A stretch of DNA of 64,000 nucleotides from Benincasa hispida (lineage: Eukaryota; Streptophyta; Magnoliopsida; Cucurbitales; Cucurbitaceae), in the NCBI RefSeq assembly GCF_009727055.1, contig NC_052350.1:3152191-3216190 (forward strand), in the 5' to 3' direction. A model generated the notes under the pieces. That model did no database searches and had not been told where the DNA came from. It saw only the letters and a list, made by a program, of their open reading frames with translations. Made by a program: the position numbers and the translations under genes. Of the stretch, positions 36,405-48,705 are shown piece by piece. Position 1 is the first letter of the stretch; the number at the start of each line of letters is the position of its first letter.

Positions 36405-37745
36405 TCTCCACTCAAAATTAAGGTGGTAGAATAGAAACCAACTTGAGTTTTGCCATGTAACTAGCTAAAGCGTACATGAGAGAATGCCTTGGTGAAAATG
36501 TTTGTCGGTTGCTCGGTTGTAGATATGGCTTGAAGGCGCAAAGTGGAACTTTGAAGATGGTGGAGGATAAAATGACAATCATTATCAATGTGTTTAGTCT
36601 GTTCATGGAAAACATCATTATGAGCAATCTGAATAGCACTGTGGTTGTCACAATGGAGAATAGTGGCAGAGTCTTAGGGAGCCTCCATGTTTGCTAGGAA
36701 CCAGTGAAGCCATAACACCTCTGAAGTAGCATCAGCAAGTCCACGATATTCAGACTCTGTGCTGGAACGAGAAACAATAGTTTGTTTCTTACTACGCTAG
36801 GAGATGAGAGAATCACCTAATAAAAACAATAACCCTTGGTGAAGCGTCTATCCGTAGGATCGCTGACCCAATTAGCATTAGAGTATCCAGATAGAGCCAG
36901 GGAGGACAAAGAGAAGAACTGAAGACCATGCCCTAGTATGCCTTTAACATAATGCGGAATACGAAGCACAATAATGAAATGAATAGTGCGAGGAGCTGAT
37001 ATAAATTGATTGACAACATGGACCACATAGGCAATGTCTGAACACATCACTATTAGGTAGATAAGACTACCAACCAATTGCCTAACAGAGTTGGATCCTT
37101 GAGGGGAACATCATCAAAAGAAATTAGGCAGACATTTGAATCTAATGGTGTCAGTGAAGTGAAAGAATCGGTAAAACCAAAATGAGCCAATGGATCAGAT
37201 GCATATTTTGCTTGGGATAAGTAGTAAAGACAGAATGAGACTTGAAGACCAAGAAAATAATTGAATGGTCCAAAGTCTTTTATCTCAAAATATTCTCCCA
37301 GGTAGTGTTGTAGATCTGATATGACTTGAGGATCATCACAAAAAATAATCATGTTATCCACATACAAAAAAAAAAAAAAAAGAAAAGAAAGAAAGAAAAA
37401 CAATGCTACGAGGAGTCTTATGAGTAAAGAGAGCTAAGTCATGAGAGCTGGAGGTAAACCCAAGTTGGGTAACAGTAGAACTGAAGGTTACAAACCAAGT
37501 GCGGGGAGCTTGTTTTAGCCTATATAGTGCACGACGAAGAAGGCAGATTGTTTGAGGCAAAGGAGAGGTACCATGTGGTGGCTTTCATATATACCTCCTC
37601 AGATAGAGTGTCGCTGAGGAAAACATTCTTGACATCCATCTGAAGAAAAGACCACTTTTTAGCAGCTGCTACCGCTAAAAGACTCCGAACACATGTCATT
37701 TGGGCAACTGGAGCAAAGGTTTTCTCATAATCAATACTATACTCT
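36405..37745 (-). pseudogene. Ty1/copia RT-RNase H remnant (copia 2)
   Basis: Minus-strand reading, through several frames: RT start [43 protein letters not shown], active site YVDNMIIF (the second Asp of the usual YVDD is Asn), DFGPFNYFLGLQ, then GSLIYL, SDIAYVVHVVNQF, NANWVSDPTDRR, and RNase H with [13 protein letters not shown]. Gag, protease and integrase are absent: homology stops near 37745. Frame changes occur near 37400, 37060 and 36800. Dead on at least two grounds, truncation and the YVDN active site. Confidence 0.88.
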
Positions 37746-39756
37746 CGTAGGATCAGTATGACAACTCTAGAAGGGGGTAAATAAGGTTTATGTAAAGCTA
37801 ATTAAAACTTTTTCTGAATGTGGGCCAAATTAAATAAATTAACAAACTTATTGTTAACAAGTAATTTAAACAATAAATTCATGCAAATAAATTCAATTCA
37901 AAATAATCAAGAAGTTAATAATACTACTTTAAAGCACCCAATTTGATTCTAATAACAAGATCGGTAATGAATATATAAAGTTAAGAGCTATCAATCAAAA
38001 TAAACAAATATGAGCCATTAATGTCAAGAACAAAATTTTTAATTAATTTCAAGAAATAAAACATAATAACAAATTAATTGCAAAATTAAATAAGAGAGGG
38101 ATAGAGAAATTGACACCGAGAATTTTAGAGTGGTTCGGCACAACCGACCTATGTCCACTTCCCAAGCTCCTCTTGAGTACTTCACTAGAAGTCTTTGACT
38201 CTTTCCACGGCTTAGAGTTGTACCGTTACAACATTTTTTTTTCCAGGCATAAGAATAAACCCAATCCTTTTCATGGTTAAGGATCAAACTGCAACGTTTT
38301 TTTTTTTTTGGATCAAGGGCAATCCTACAAAATGTTTGTAAAAATAAAGAGCACACTTGAAAAACTCTCTACAATAGTGGATTTACAAATTTTAGCTCAC
38401 AACAAATCAATCTTCATGATCCATAAGATCTCTCTCTCAAGAATTAGATGAAAAGAAGAAAATTGAAGTTTAGAGAGAGAATAATAATGGTGGTTTCGAT
38501 TTATGGAGAAAGTGTAAAATTGTTGTTGGATTTAGAGAAGAAGATGAGTTTAAATAGATAGAAAACATTGTTGAAAACCACATTTAATTTGGATCATTGG
38601 ATCTTGAAAAAGAAATATCAATGATGGAGATTTAAATTAAACTAGCCGTTAGACATAAATATAATATCATATTAATTTTTTTTTTTAAAATTCATTTTCT
38701 TAAAAAAAAACTCAACAAAAAGCAAAAACCCACCATGTATCCAAAACTAGCCGTTAGACACAAACATAAAATAATATTAAATTTATTTTTATTTTAAATT
38801 CATTTTCTTTTTAAAACCAATCTAAAAATCAAAAGCCCACCATGTGTCACTCCTCCATTACTCCAAGTGGCACCTTTCAATTGGTCCACTTTGATGAGAA
38901 AATTTATGCCACATCATCAACTCAGGAGTTTTCCATTAAGCTTATTTCGATTCTATCTACTTCATTTGAATTCTGATTTGAGTGATTCAAATTACGTTGG
39001 AACTATTGTTCTGAGCTCTACACAATGGATACTTCAAAATACTCAAATTGTTAATAAATAAAAGTAGATTTTTTATAATCAAAACATTAATTTTAATTAA
39101 AATTGATTAATTTGAAATTAAAGGCCGAAAAGTCAACAATTTCCCCTTTTTTTATGATGACAAACAACATAATAAAAATGAAATCTAAAGTAGTGTGTGA
39201 TATGAAATATGAACTTGAATCACAAACAACACACATATATAATTTCAATCAACTGTAAACAATGAATTGTTTCAATAACAACATGTTTTCATTTTTCTTA
39301 TTACCTCCCTCTTTTGGAATCAAGAGAAAAAGGAAAATAAAAATAATAGAACGACATGAAGACATTTAACACATAAATCAACTTAGGGTAGAAATATCAA
39401 ATAAATTTCCATAATATAATTTTACTCAAAATATAATAACTCCCCATGTTGAATGAGAAATTTTGGACCAATCATAAGTTGCCACATCATTTATTAAATT
39501 AATGATGAAATTCCAAATCATTAATTTTAGGACCAATTAGGAGTTGACACATGTCCCGAATTGAAGTTGAAGATAAATTTCGATGACGTCACGTGGTGTT
39601 ATCATGACCGTTAAATCGAGTAAGATTAATTTAGCCCAATCTGATATAATTATTTGGGTTAAAGTCCGGTTGAGCTCAAAATTGGGCTTAATGAGGCCTA
39701 AATATCAAAGTAAGCCCAGATCCAAGTTATTGGGCCTAAGGGCTAGGCCCAAATCC
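37746..39756. other. Repetitive non-coding region of unknown type
   Basis: No credible gene. It opens with ATGACAACTCTAGAAGGGGGT and at about 38125 has TTTTAGAGTGGTTCGGCA with CCGACCTA.GTCCACTTCCC, phrases I associate with abundant plant repeats. A 105-bp direct duplication lies at 38641-38850. The part 39580-39756 (TGGGCTTAATGAGGCC, GGGCCTAAGGGC) is probably the decayed start of gypsy element A. Confidence 0.35.
38641..38850. repeat. Diverged 105-bp tandem duplication
   Basis: ACTAGCCGTTAGACA(T/C)AAA occurs at 38641 and 38746. Both copies continue through an A/T-rich middle to CCCACCATGT(A/G)TC. Copies differ mainly in the length of A/T runs. Confidence 0.8.
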
Positions 39757-39937
39757 ATGGATCAGATTTCTGTCATGATGGCAGACATGATGGCTGAAGC
39801 TGCCATGGCAGATATGGAAAGAAAGATCAACTTTCTGAGGAAATTCATCGAGGAGCGAGACCATGAGATCGCTGCCCTGAGAGAATAGATGAAGTCTCGA
39901 GAGGCTGCTAAATTAAGCCAAACACCTATGGTCAAAG
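39757..39937 (+). pseudogene. Gypsy element A: gag, N-terminal piece
   Basis: Reads MDQISVMMADMMAEAAMADM then ERKINFLRKFIEERDHEIAALRE, an internal stop, and MKSREAAKLSQTPMVK. The coiled-coil-like E-R-D-x-E-I-A segment is typical of plant Tat-type gypsy gag proteins. The frame is interrupted at 39937/39938 by a solo LTR and resumes at 42092 with NAIDKGKTVLQENQ, so both pieces belong to one gag. Confidence 0.7.
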
Positions 39938-42086
39938 TGTTGGGGTTGATGCCCTAAAATCCCATTCCTGTAGTTTGTAAACAGTTTGTACGAACGCTTG
40001 TGTTGTATAATATATGATATTTACTTCACATCTTGTATTTTGCTCGATTGTATGTTTTATTTGCTTTATCACAAACCAATAAACTTAAAATTCATGGTTA
40101 TCTGTATGTAGCTTAAGCATGTATGTGGTGACATACAAATAGATCATGTCTTGAGTGATAACCAAAATGGTTTGTAGCATATGAATATAGGAAGGAAACC
40201 TTATCCTGGTAACGCTACGGATGCGGCCCGCTTTGTGGAATGGTCACAAGTGTTGTGACTTGTCATAGATGGTTTGATCCTGATCATTTGTGTTGGGGAC
40301 ATGTGAGCGGAAGCATCCTATTCAAAGAGTTTGTATAAGACCTGACCACGAAGTGTTAATGTCTCGTTATATAACACTGTTCATGACAGAGACTTCACTT
40401 CACTAGGATGACCATAGGTAACATGACCTCAATCCTGAGTGAGTTGGGAACTCCTGCCATTGAGGTGGTCCTTTGATTTGTATGGGTGCGAGTCTCCATT
40501 TCGCCAATTCAAACCTAGCATTTTGGGGATTCGTCTGATCTAGGAGCTAGGAACTCAGCTACACAAGATGGAATTCACTCATTCCCTGAGGCAAGGACAC
40601 GTAGATAGATAGCTCCCTTAAGGGCTGATTCTAGGGCTTGAACGATGTGGCGCCACACATCTTCTCTTGGCCCGAGAGGTATTCACACATAGTTGGACTA
40701 TGTTGTATTGTTCATTAGATCAATCAGAGGTACTTAAGGAGTGAGATGTAACTATAGGGACAAAACAGTAAATTGCCCCAACTGTACTTACGAGCATTTG
40801 TGAAGGGTCATCGTACTCATGATTGGTTATATCCGATGGACACAAAAATATATATTGGTAAGAAGAGTTCAACTGTTGGTCTTTAATGGAATGCCTGACA
40901 GTTAACGGATGGTGGATCTCGTGGCTAAAGAGTTTAGTCAGATATTCAGGACCATTAGAGCTTCGAGCCACAGGTCCATTAGGTACCCTGGGTAGCTTGG
41001 ATAAAGTCAAAAATGAGTGTTTGGGTCAGTTTGAAATGTTCAAATTGACAAGAGGGCGTTCGATTATATATGATATAATTGAATTGGTTGATTATATATG
41101 ATTTAATCAACTAAATGTACGAGATACATTATTTTGCAGGAAATTAGATATAAATATGATTTATATCAAGTGGAGGAGAAATTACTATAGTAGATATATG
41201 ATATCAAACTATAGGGTAAGAATATAATATGATTATATTTATTAATTATTTAATTGGTTAATTATATGATAATTGGCCTAAAATTTCTCTCGAATGTGCG
41301 TTAGTGGGAGCAGCCGCATCGGTTATTGTAACCGAAGAATAAAATAAAATTTTGTTTCATTTTGCAAGGGTTCGAAAGGTTTGAAAAAATGGGCATCGGT
41401 GGGGAAACGTAAACGATCACATAGTCGAGAGCCTATATGATAGTCATAGCACCTAAACAATCGCACACCTCGCGCCTAAACGATCGCATGCTAGTCCCTA
41501 AACGATCGTTTAGCTTTACTAAATGATCGCATAATGTGTCGTGTTTTCTAAACGATCATCCACCTTTTTCTAAACGATTGCTTAGTAAAACCTACACGAT
41601 CGTGTAGCTTCTTCTAAACGATAAACACTTAGCTATACGATAGCTTCCTTTTCTCTCCCACTTGCTTATCGTTTACACAATTAGTTCTTTCTCCAACCTC
41701 TACCAAACTCACCAAAGACCACACTTTGGATTCTCACTTCGAGAATACCAAGGGCTCCATTTTGGTGGTGTCATCTCCGCTGCGTTCACTTGTTCGTGAT
41801 AGTTCGTGTTGCTGTTGTTCATGTAGACGATCGTGTTGCTGTAGATGCTTGCTGGGTGATAGAGATCGTGTAGAGGTCTTCCATTGCATCAGAGTTCATC
41901 ATTTGAAGAGCGTCTTCAACTGGTATGAGAACTCTTTTCTTTCGTATTTTTATTGTTCGAAGCATGCCTTTAATTAGTATGAATTTGCATAACTGTATGT
42001 TAGAATGTATATGCTGTATTTCGGTCACAGTAAAATCGAAAAGATCCAAATGCGCTCATAGATGCTCTTCGTTAAGAGATCCTACA
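39938..42086 (+). mobile_element. Solo LTR (copia-type, 2149 bp) inserted in gypsy A gag
   Basis: Starts TGTTGGGGTTGATGCCC and ends GAGATCCTACA (TG...CA). It is flanked by near-identical 5-bp repeats CAAAG (39933-39937) and CAACG (42087-42091), consistent with a target duplication that has one mutation. Removing the LTR and one repeat restores the gag frame across the junction. There is no internal coding region, so this is a solo LTR left by LTR-LTR recombination. A second member of the family starts at 63896. General layout, including CCTGGTAA and GATGCGGCCC, is shared with the more distant copia LTR at 48706. Confidence 0.8.
41405..41645. repeat. Array of AAACGATCG-like motifs in the solo LTR
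   Basis: Ten degenerate copies of AAACGATCG(C/T) occur at spacings of about 15-45 bp: for example AAACGATCAC, AAACGATCGC, AAACGATCGT, AAATGATCGC, ACACGATCGT, AAACGATAAA. The core CGATCG is palindromic. A related GACGATCGTGTTG lies at 41826. Confidence 0.8.
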
Positions 42087-43880
42087 CAACGCAATTGACA
42101 AGGGGAAGACCGTACTGCAAGAAAACCAGTTGCAACAGTCAGCTTCGGTGGCCTCTCTGTCGGTCTAACAACTACAAGACATGATCATGGCCTCCATAAG
42201 GGCTTAGTATGGAGGCCCGACTCAGACTTTCTTTATGTATTCCAAGCCATATACCCAGAGGATCGACAACCTGAGAATGCCTATAGGGTATCAACCCCCA
42301 AAGTTCTAGCAATTCAACGAAAAGAGCAATCCAAAGCAACACGTTGGCCACTTCATAGAAACATGCGAGAATGCGAGAACAAGGGGAGATCTACTAGTCA
42401 AGTAGTTCGTCAGAACCCCTCAAAGGAATCGCTTTTGACTGGTACATAGACATAGAACCTGAGGTGATCGACAACTGGGAAAAACTTGAAAGAGAATTCT
42501 TGAATCGTTTCTACAGCACTAAACGCACCGTCAGCATGATGAAGCTGAAAAATGCCAAGCAATGGAAAAGGGAGCGGTCATCGACTACATCAATCGACAG
42601 AGGGTTCTGAGTCTAGACTGCAAAGATCGATTCATCGAATTATCTGTTATGGAAATGTGCACGTAGGGTATGTACTGGGAACTCCTCTATATCCTGCAGA
42701 GAATAAAGCCCCCTACCTTAGAAGAATTGGTGACTCGCGCCCATGACATTGAGCTAAATATCGCCAACGGGGGAATGAGAGATTTTTTGATCCACGAACC
42801 AAAGAAAGATAAGAAGGAAGTGAAGGGTGCCAAGAAGATTGTGAAAGGCACCACAAAGGAATCAATGGTCGTTAATACGATTCCACTGAAGTTTTCCTCG
42901 AAAGGGAAAGAGAAGAAGATGGAAAAGAAAGACGAAAGAAGTGAAAGATGTCGCTTAACTCTACAAGAGCGCAGGAAAAAGTCTACCCGTTCCCCGATTC
43001 CGATGTTGCGAATATGCTTGACAATTGCTGGAGAACCACCTTATCCAGCTACCCGAATGTAAACGATTAGAACAAGCCAGCAATGTGGATGATCCCAATT
43101 ACTGCAAGTATCATAGGGTCATTAACCACCCAGTTGAAAAATGTTTTGTATTGAAGGAGTTGATCCTCAAATTGGCCTGTGAGAGAAAAATAGAGCTGAA
43201 TCTAGACGAAGTGGTCCAAAAAAAATCATATAATGGTGACAGTAACACCAAGCGTGTTGGCACTAATCATATTTTATGAAGAAAGTGAGAGTTTTGTCTA
43301 GTTTTGGACCGAACCAAAGAAAGATAAGAAGGAAGTGAAGGGTGCCAAGAAGATTGTGAAAGGCGCCACAAACGAATCAATGGTCGTTAATACGATTCCA
43401 CTGAAGTTTTCCTCGAAAGGGAAAGAGAAGAAGATGGAAAAGAAAGACGAAAGAAGCAAAAGATGTCGCTTAACTCTACAGGAGCGCAGGAAAAAGTCTA
43501 CCCGTTCCCCGATTCCGATGTTGCGAATATGCTTGACAACTGCTGGAGAACCACCTTATCCAGCTACCCGAATGTAAACGATCAGAACAAGCCGGCAATG
43601 TGGATGATCTCAATTACTGCAAGTATCATAGGGTCGTTAACCACCCAGTTGAAAAATGTTTTGTATTGAAGGAGTTGATCCTCAAATTGGCCTGTGAGAG
43701 AAAAATAGAGCTGAATCTAGACGAGGTGGTCCAAAAAAATCATGTAATGGTGACAGTAACACCAAGCGTGTTGGCACCAATCATATTTTATGAAGAAAGT
43801 GAGAGTTTTGTCTAGTTTTGGACCTTCGAACCTGTGGTTGTGCAGTTTCAAATTATTCGTCATGCCTAAGTAAACTACCC
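42087..43880 (+). pseudogene. Gypsy element A: gag, central and C-terminal piece
   Basis: Across several frames and stops one reads SASVASLSV, MYSKPYTQRIDNLRMPIGYQ, HFIETCENARTRGDLLVK, VIDYINRQRVLSLDCKDRF, LLYILQRIKPPTLEELVTRAHDIEL and YCKYHRVINHPVEKCFVLKE. This gag type is frequent in plant Tat-lineage gypsy elements. Stops (for example after VRTPQRNRF and at MCT*G) and frameshifts disable it. A 515-bp tandem duplication (42796-43824) repeats the region from the Lys-rich linker to the gag end. The frame ends around FEPVVVQFQIIRHA near 43865, where copia element 3 intervenes. Confidence 0.85.
42796..43824 (+). repeat. 515-bp tandem duplication inside gypsy A gag
   Basis: 42796-43310 and 43311-43824 are direct copies beginning GAACCAAAGAAAGATAAGAA and ending GTTTTGTCTAGTTTTGGACC. 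I count roughly a dozen substitutions and one indel in an A run, so about 97% identity. Neither copy is open throughout. Confidence 0.9.
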
Positions 43881-43884
43881 AAAC

Positions 43885-44622
43885 ATTTAGAACACTTCAG
43901 TAGGAGATTAACAATATATTTGATATATAGTTATTAGCTCTCACGTCCTCAAGAGTTTACACCGTGAGATCCTACTCGACTTCTTGTCGATTTTACCTCG
44001 ACTGCTCCATATGGAAAGTGTTTGCATGGGTCAATAACAAGGTGAATGAGGGAAGTGGTTCATAGTAAGTGGGCGAAGGAAATGTGTCAACATTGTCCTC
44101 TATTAGTTTGAATGGAAAGTGTCTCCTCTATTAGTTTGAATCATGAGATTCTTATGTTGCACATGCTGTCGCTTTTATGCGGCATTAGCTAGTCGTTAAC
44201 CGCGACGATCCCTACGGAGGGTTGTACCATAGGATTTAGAACAACCCAGGCTTCAGTAAAATGAATAAGGTCTTATAGTTCCGTCTTGGATATTGTCTTT
44301 TCTCTCAGAGGCATATTCATACCATCTTATAAGATCTGAAAATGGCGAGTCACACTTACAAGAATTACTAAGTATTAGTAAAGATCTTGACCAAAAACGA
44401 TAACCAAAAGAACTATTGGGATATAAGTTATTCTAGATAATATTATTTGGTCAAGAATTGTCTTGCTTCTGTGAAGGAATTCTTGACTGCCTCACGGTAG
44501 CACTTGTTCTAAATCACTTAAGTATCGTTGCAAATAAATAAATATTTATTGGGTACTTTATTAGGCTTGCTAAAATGGATTTAGATGCATATTTAATAGA
44601 GTTTGTTTAAAATGTTTTAGCA
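43885..44622 (+). mobile_element. Copia element 3: 5' untranslated region, 5' LTR missing
   Basis: Non-coding sequence between the end of gypsy A gag and the copia gag ATG. It shows no similarity to the 3' LTR at 48706-50385, so the 5' LTR of copia 3 is lost and this is internal leader. It contains a short direct repeat of CCTCTATTAGTTTGAAT (about 44096 and 44123). Confidence 0.5.
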
Positions 44623-45485
44623 ATGTCGAACTCGATTATACAACTGTTTGCTTCTGACAAATTTAACGGAGAGGATTACTCAAATTGGAAATGAAATATC
44701 AATACAATATTAGTAGTAGATGACTTGAGGTTTGTGTTAATGGAGGAGCGTCCTCTAGTTCCCAATTCAACGACGACTCAAAATGTTCGGGATATTTATG
44801 ATAGGTGGGTAAGGGCAAATGAAAAAGCTTGGCCTATATCTTGGCGAGTATATCTGATGTGCTCAACAAGAAACATGAAGTCATGCCCACAACCCGTGAG
44901 ATCATGGCATCATTACAGGAGATGTTCGGGCAACCGTCACCATCTGTTAGACATGAAGCTATCAAATATGTGTATGTGACACGTATAAAGGATGGGACCA
45001 ATGTGAGAGAACATGTTCTCGACATGATGGTCCATTTTAACATCGCAGAGGCTTACGGGGCTATGATAGACGAAACAAGTCAAGTGAGCATGATACTGAA
45101 ATCTCTTCCTGAGAGCTATCTGTCGTTCAGGACAAATGCTGTCATGAACAAAATCACTTATAACTTAACGACGTTGTTGAATGAATTGCAAACTTATCAA
45201 TCGATGATGAAACTTAAGGAAAAAGAAATAAATGTTATTTCTAAACCGAAAAAGTTTTACAAAGGGTCTACGTCTGGTACGAAACCCGTTGATGATAAGA
45301 AAGTTGGTCCTTCTTCTTCTTCTAAAGATAAAACCATACAGATGAAAAAGAAAGGAAAAGGGAAAAAGAAAATTGATGTGAAGAAAAACAAAAATAAAAC
45401 TCCCAAGGGAAAATGTTTCCATTATAGAGAGGTTGGGCATTGGAGGCGTAATTGCCCAAAATATCTGGTTGAAAAGAAAGCATAA
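44623..45485 (+). pseudogene. Copia element 3: gag remnant
   Basis: Starts MSNSIIQLFASDKFNGEDYS, then a stop directly after NWK (about 44692), a frameshift near 44830, and a long open stretch from ASISDVLNKKHEVMPTTREI to the Lys-rich tail. It has the UBN2/gag-polypeptide core (LQEMFGQPS, ILKSLPESY, YNLTTLLNELQTYQ) and a zinc knuckle CFHYREVGHWRRNCP, whose second cysteine is replaced by tyrosine. It is therefore defective at three levels. Confidence 0.9.
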
Positions 45486-45494
45486 AAGAATAAA

Positions 45495-46990
45495 CAAGGT
45501 AAATATGATTTATTAGTTATTGAAACATGTATAGTGGAAAATTCTCACCTTACCTGGATATTAGATTCAGGCGCCGCTAATCATGTTTGTACTTTTCTAC
45601 AGGAAACTAGTTCTTGGAGAAGACTTTTTGAATATGAGATGACTTTCGAGGTGGGCACAAGTGAATTCATTTCAGCTGAAGCAGTGGGAGATTTGAAGCT
45701 CTTTTTTGGAGATTCTTTTATCTTACTCAAGAATGTGTTCTTTGTACCTAAGATGAAAAGAAATCTGATCTCTATTTCTTGTCTTTTAGAGAATATGTAC
45801 AGTGTATCTTTTGAATATAATGAAGTGTTTGTTTATCCAAGAGGTGTTCATATTTGTTCTGCTAGAATTGCAAATAACTTATACATATTACAACCAACGG
45901 AAGCAAAAGCTATTTTAAATATAAGATGTTTAAAACGGCTGAAATTCATACTAAAAAGCGAAAAAATTCTCCTAATGCCTATCTTTGGCACCTCAGGCTT
46001 GGTCAAATTAATCTCAACAGGATTGAAAGATTGGTAAAAAAACAGTCATCTAAATCAGTTAGAAGACAGTTCTTTATCTCCATGTGAAACATGTCTTGAG
46101 GGAAAAATGACGAAAAGACTTTTTCTGACAAATGTCTTCGTGCCAAAGAACCTCTTGAACTTATACATTCAGACCTTTGTGGTTCGATGAATGTTAAAGC
46201 TCGAGGAGGATATCAGTACATCGTTAGTTTTATTGACGATTACTCTCGATATGGCTATATTTACTTAATCAGTCACAAGTCTGAAACTCTTGAAAAGTTA
46301 AAAAAATTTAAGGTTGAGACTGAAAATTAGTTAAGTAAAAGAATTAAAACACTTCGATCTGATCGAGGAAGTGAGTATATGGATTTACAATTCCAGAACT
46401 ATTTAGTAGATCATGGAATTCAATCCCAACTCACAGCACCTGAAACACCACAACAAAACGGTGTTTCAAAAAGGAGAAATCGAACCTTGTTGGACATGGT
46501 TCGGTCTGTGATGAGTTATGCTTAATTACCTCAATCCTTTTGGGGATATGTAGTACAAACCGCAATTTATATTCTAAACGTTTTCCATCCGAAAGTGTTT
46601 CCGTATCTAGGGTTGTCCAGTATACATGTTGGTACAGAATCCTAAAAAATTGGAAACACGTTTGAAATTATGCCCATTTGTAGGATATCCCATGGAGACA
46701 AAAGGATGATACTTTTATGATCCCCAAGAAGATAAAGTGTTTGTATCAACAAATGCAATTTTCTTGGAAGGGGATCATATTAAAAATCATCTACCTCACA
46801 GTAAACTAATATTGCAAGAACTGTCTAAAGATACTACAGAAAAATCAACAAGAGTTGTTGATCAAGTTGGTCCATCAACAACGGTCGTTGTCCTGTCATG
46901 TCCATCCCAAGAGTTGGGAGTGTCTCGTTGCACTGGGAGGGTTATTCAACAATCTAAACGCTACATGGGTTTAACAGAAACTCAAAACAT
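45495..46990 (+). pseudogene. Copia element 3: protease and integrase remnant
   Basis: Protease has the aspartic motif LTWILDSGAANHVC (45549-45590) followed by VGDLKLFF and NVFFVPKMKRNLISISCL. The GAG-pre-integrase block (LWHLRLGQINLNRIERLV) and integrase core (GGYQYIVSFIDDYSRYGYIY, then LRSDRGSEYM and APETPQQNGVSKRRNR) follow through frame changes near 46030 and 46140 and several stops (for example 46328 and 46523). Confidence 0.88.
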
Positions 46991-48580
46991 CATACAAGAT
47001 GATGGTTTAGAGGATCCATTAACCTTTAAGAAAGCAATGGAAGATGTTGACAGGGAACAATGGATAAAAGCCATGGACGATGAAATGGAGTCTATGTACT
47101 TCAACTAAGTCTGGGAACCTGTAAATCAACCACAAGGTGTTATACCTATAGGTTGTAAGTGGATCTACAAAAGAAAACAAAACCAAACTGGCAACGTACA
47201 GACCTATAAAGCTAGGCTCGTGGCAAAGGGTTTTACCCAAAGAGAAGAAGTTGATTATGATGAAACTTTTTTTCCTGTTGCCATGATTAAATCAATAAGA
47301 ATACTTATTGTCATTGCCACATATTATGACTATAAAATATGGCAAATAGATGTCAAGATAGCTTTTCTGAATGGCTATCTTGATGAAAGTATTTTTATGT
47401 CTCAACTAGAGGAGTTCGTCGAAATAGGATAGGAACAGAAAGTCTGTAAGCTTAATCGATCCATTTATGGATTGAAACGAACATCCCGATTCTAGAATAT
47501 AAGATTTGATACTATGATTAAATTTTATGGTTTTGAACAAAACGTTGATGGACCTTGTGTATACAAGAAGATAGTCAACAAAATTGTAGCATTCTTAGTT
47601 CTGTATGTTGATGATATCTTACTCATTGGGAATGAGACAAGCTTTCTTGCTGACGTAAAGAGATGGTTAGCATCATAGTTTCAAATGAAAGATTTGGGTG
47701 ATGCTCAGTATGTTCTAGGAATATAGATCTTTCAAGACCGAAAGAATAGAACATTAGCACTTTCTCAAGCATCTTATATTGACAAGATGTTGTCAAGGTA
47801 TAATATGCAAAATTCCAAGAAAGGTTTATTACCTTTCAGGCATGGAATTCATTTTTCGAAGGAAAAATGTCCTGAGACAACTCAAGAGGTTGAGTAGATG
47901 AACAGAATTCCATATGCTTCTACAATTGGGAGTTTGATGTACGCTATGTTGTGTACACGTCCCGACATATGTTTTCCAGTTGGAATCGTCAGCAGGTTCC
48001 AACCGAATCCTGGACACGGCCATTGGACCACTGTAAAAAATATCCTTAAGTATCTTAGGAGAACGAGGGTCTATATGCTTGTGTATGAACCTAAGGATTT
48101 GATCCTTACGGGATACATTGATTCTGATTTTCAGACTGACGTAGATTCTAGGAAATCAACTTCAGGATCAGTTTTATCTCTTAATAGAGGAGCTATAGTT
48201 TGGAGAAGCATCAAGTAAAGTTGTGTCGCTGACTCCACCATGGAAGCGGAATACGTGGCTGCATGAGAAGCTGCTAAGGAAGCAGTATGGCTACGCAAAT
48301 TCTTAGCTGATTTGGAAGTCGTTCCAAATATACACCTGCCTATCACACTGTATGTGACAACAGTGGTGTAGTTGCTAACTCAAAGGAACCCAGGAGTCAC
48401 AAGCGTGGAAAACACATTGAACGAAAGTAACATCTCATCCGGGAGATCGTACAAAGAGGAGATGTTCTCGTCACAAAGATAGCCTTTAAAGACAACTTTG
48501 CTGATCCATTCACCAAGTCCCTCTCGGCTAAAGTTTTTGAGGGCCACCTAGTTGGACTTGGACTCCGAGTAGTGTAATCT
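46991..48580 (+). pseudogene. Copia element 3: reverse transcriptase and RNase H remnant
   Basis: RT motifs in order: KARLVAKGFTQREEVDYDET, IWQIDVKIAFLNGYLDESIF, LNRSIYGLKRTSR, active site LYVDDILLIG near 47600, DLGDAQYVLG. The connection and RNase H region shows IPYASTIGSLMYAMLCTRPD, GYIDSDFQTDVDSRKSTSG, DSTMEAEYVA and DPFTKSL. At least eight in-frame stops are present. The polypurine tract CCAAGTGGGAGA ends at 48704. Confidence 0.9.
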
Positions 48581-48705
48581 AGGGTAAGTGGGAGAATATC
48601 TATGGTATTGTAGATGCCCTAGTTTATTGTATTTTTCCTATTATGTATCTCAACATTATATTGTATATATTTGTTCTCACTAGAGTTTTAGTCCAAGTGG
48701 GAGAT

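Noticed and set aside
39583..39756. Gypsy A gag beginning at the ATG at 39583
   Set aside because: The first 58 codons do not resemble gag and are rich in GGGCCT/AGGCCC words that look non-coding; recognisable gag starts at about 39757.
41405..41645. CRISPR-like array
   Set aside because: Motifs are short, degenerate and irregularly spaced inside a plant LTR; nothing here is prokaryotic.
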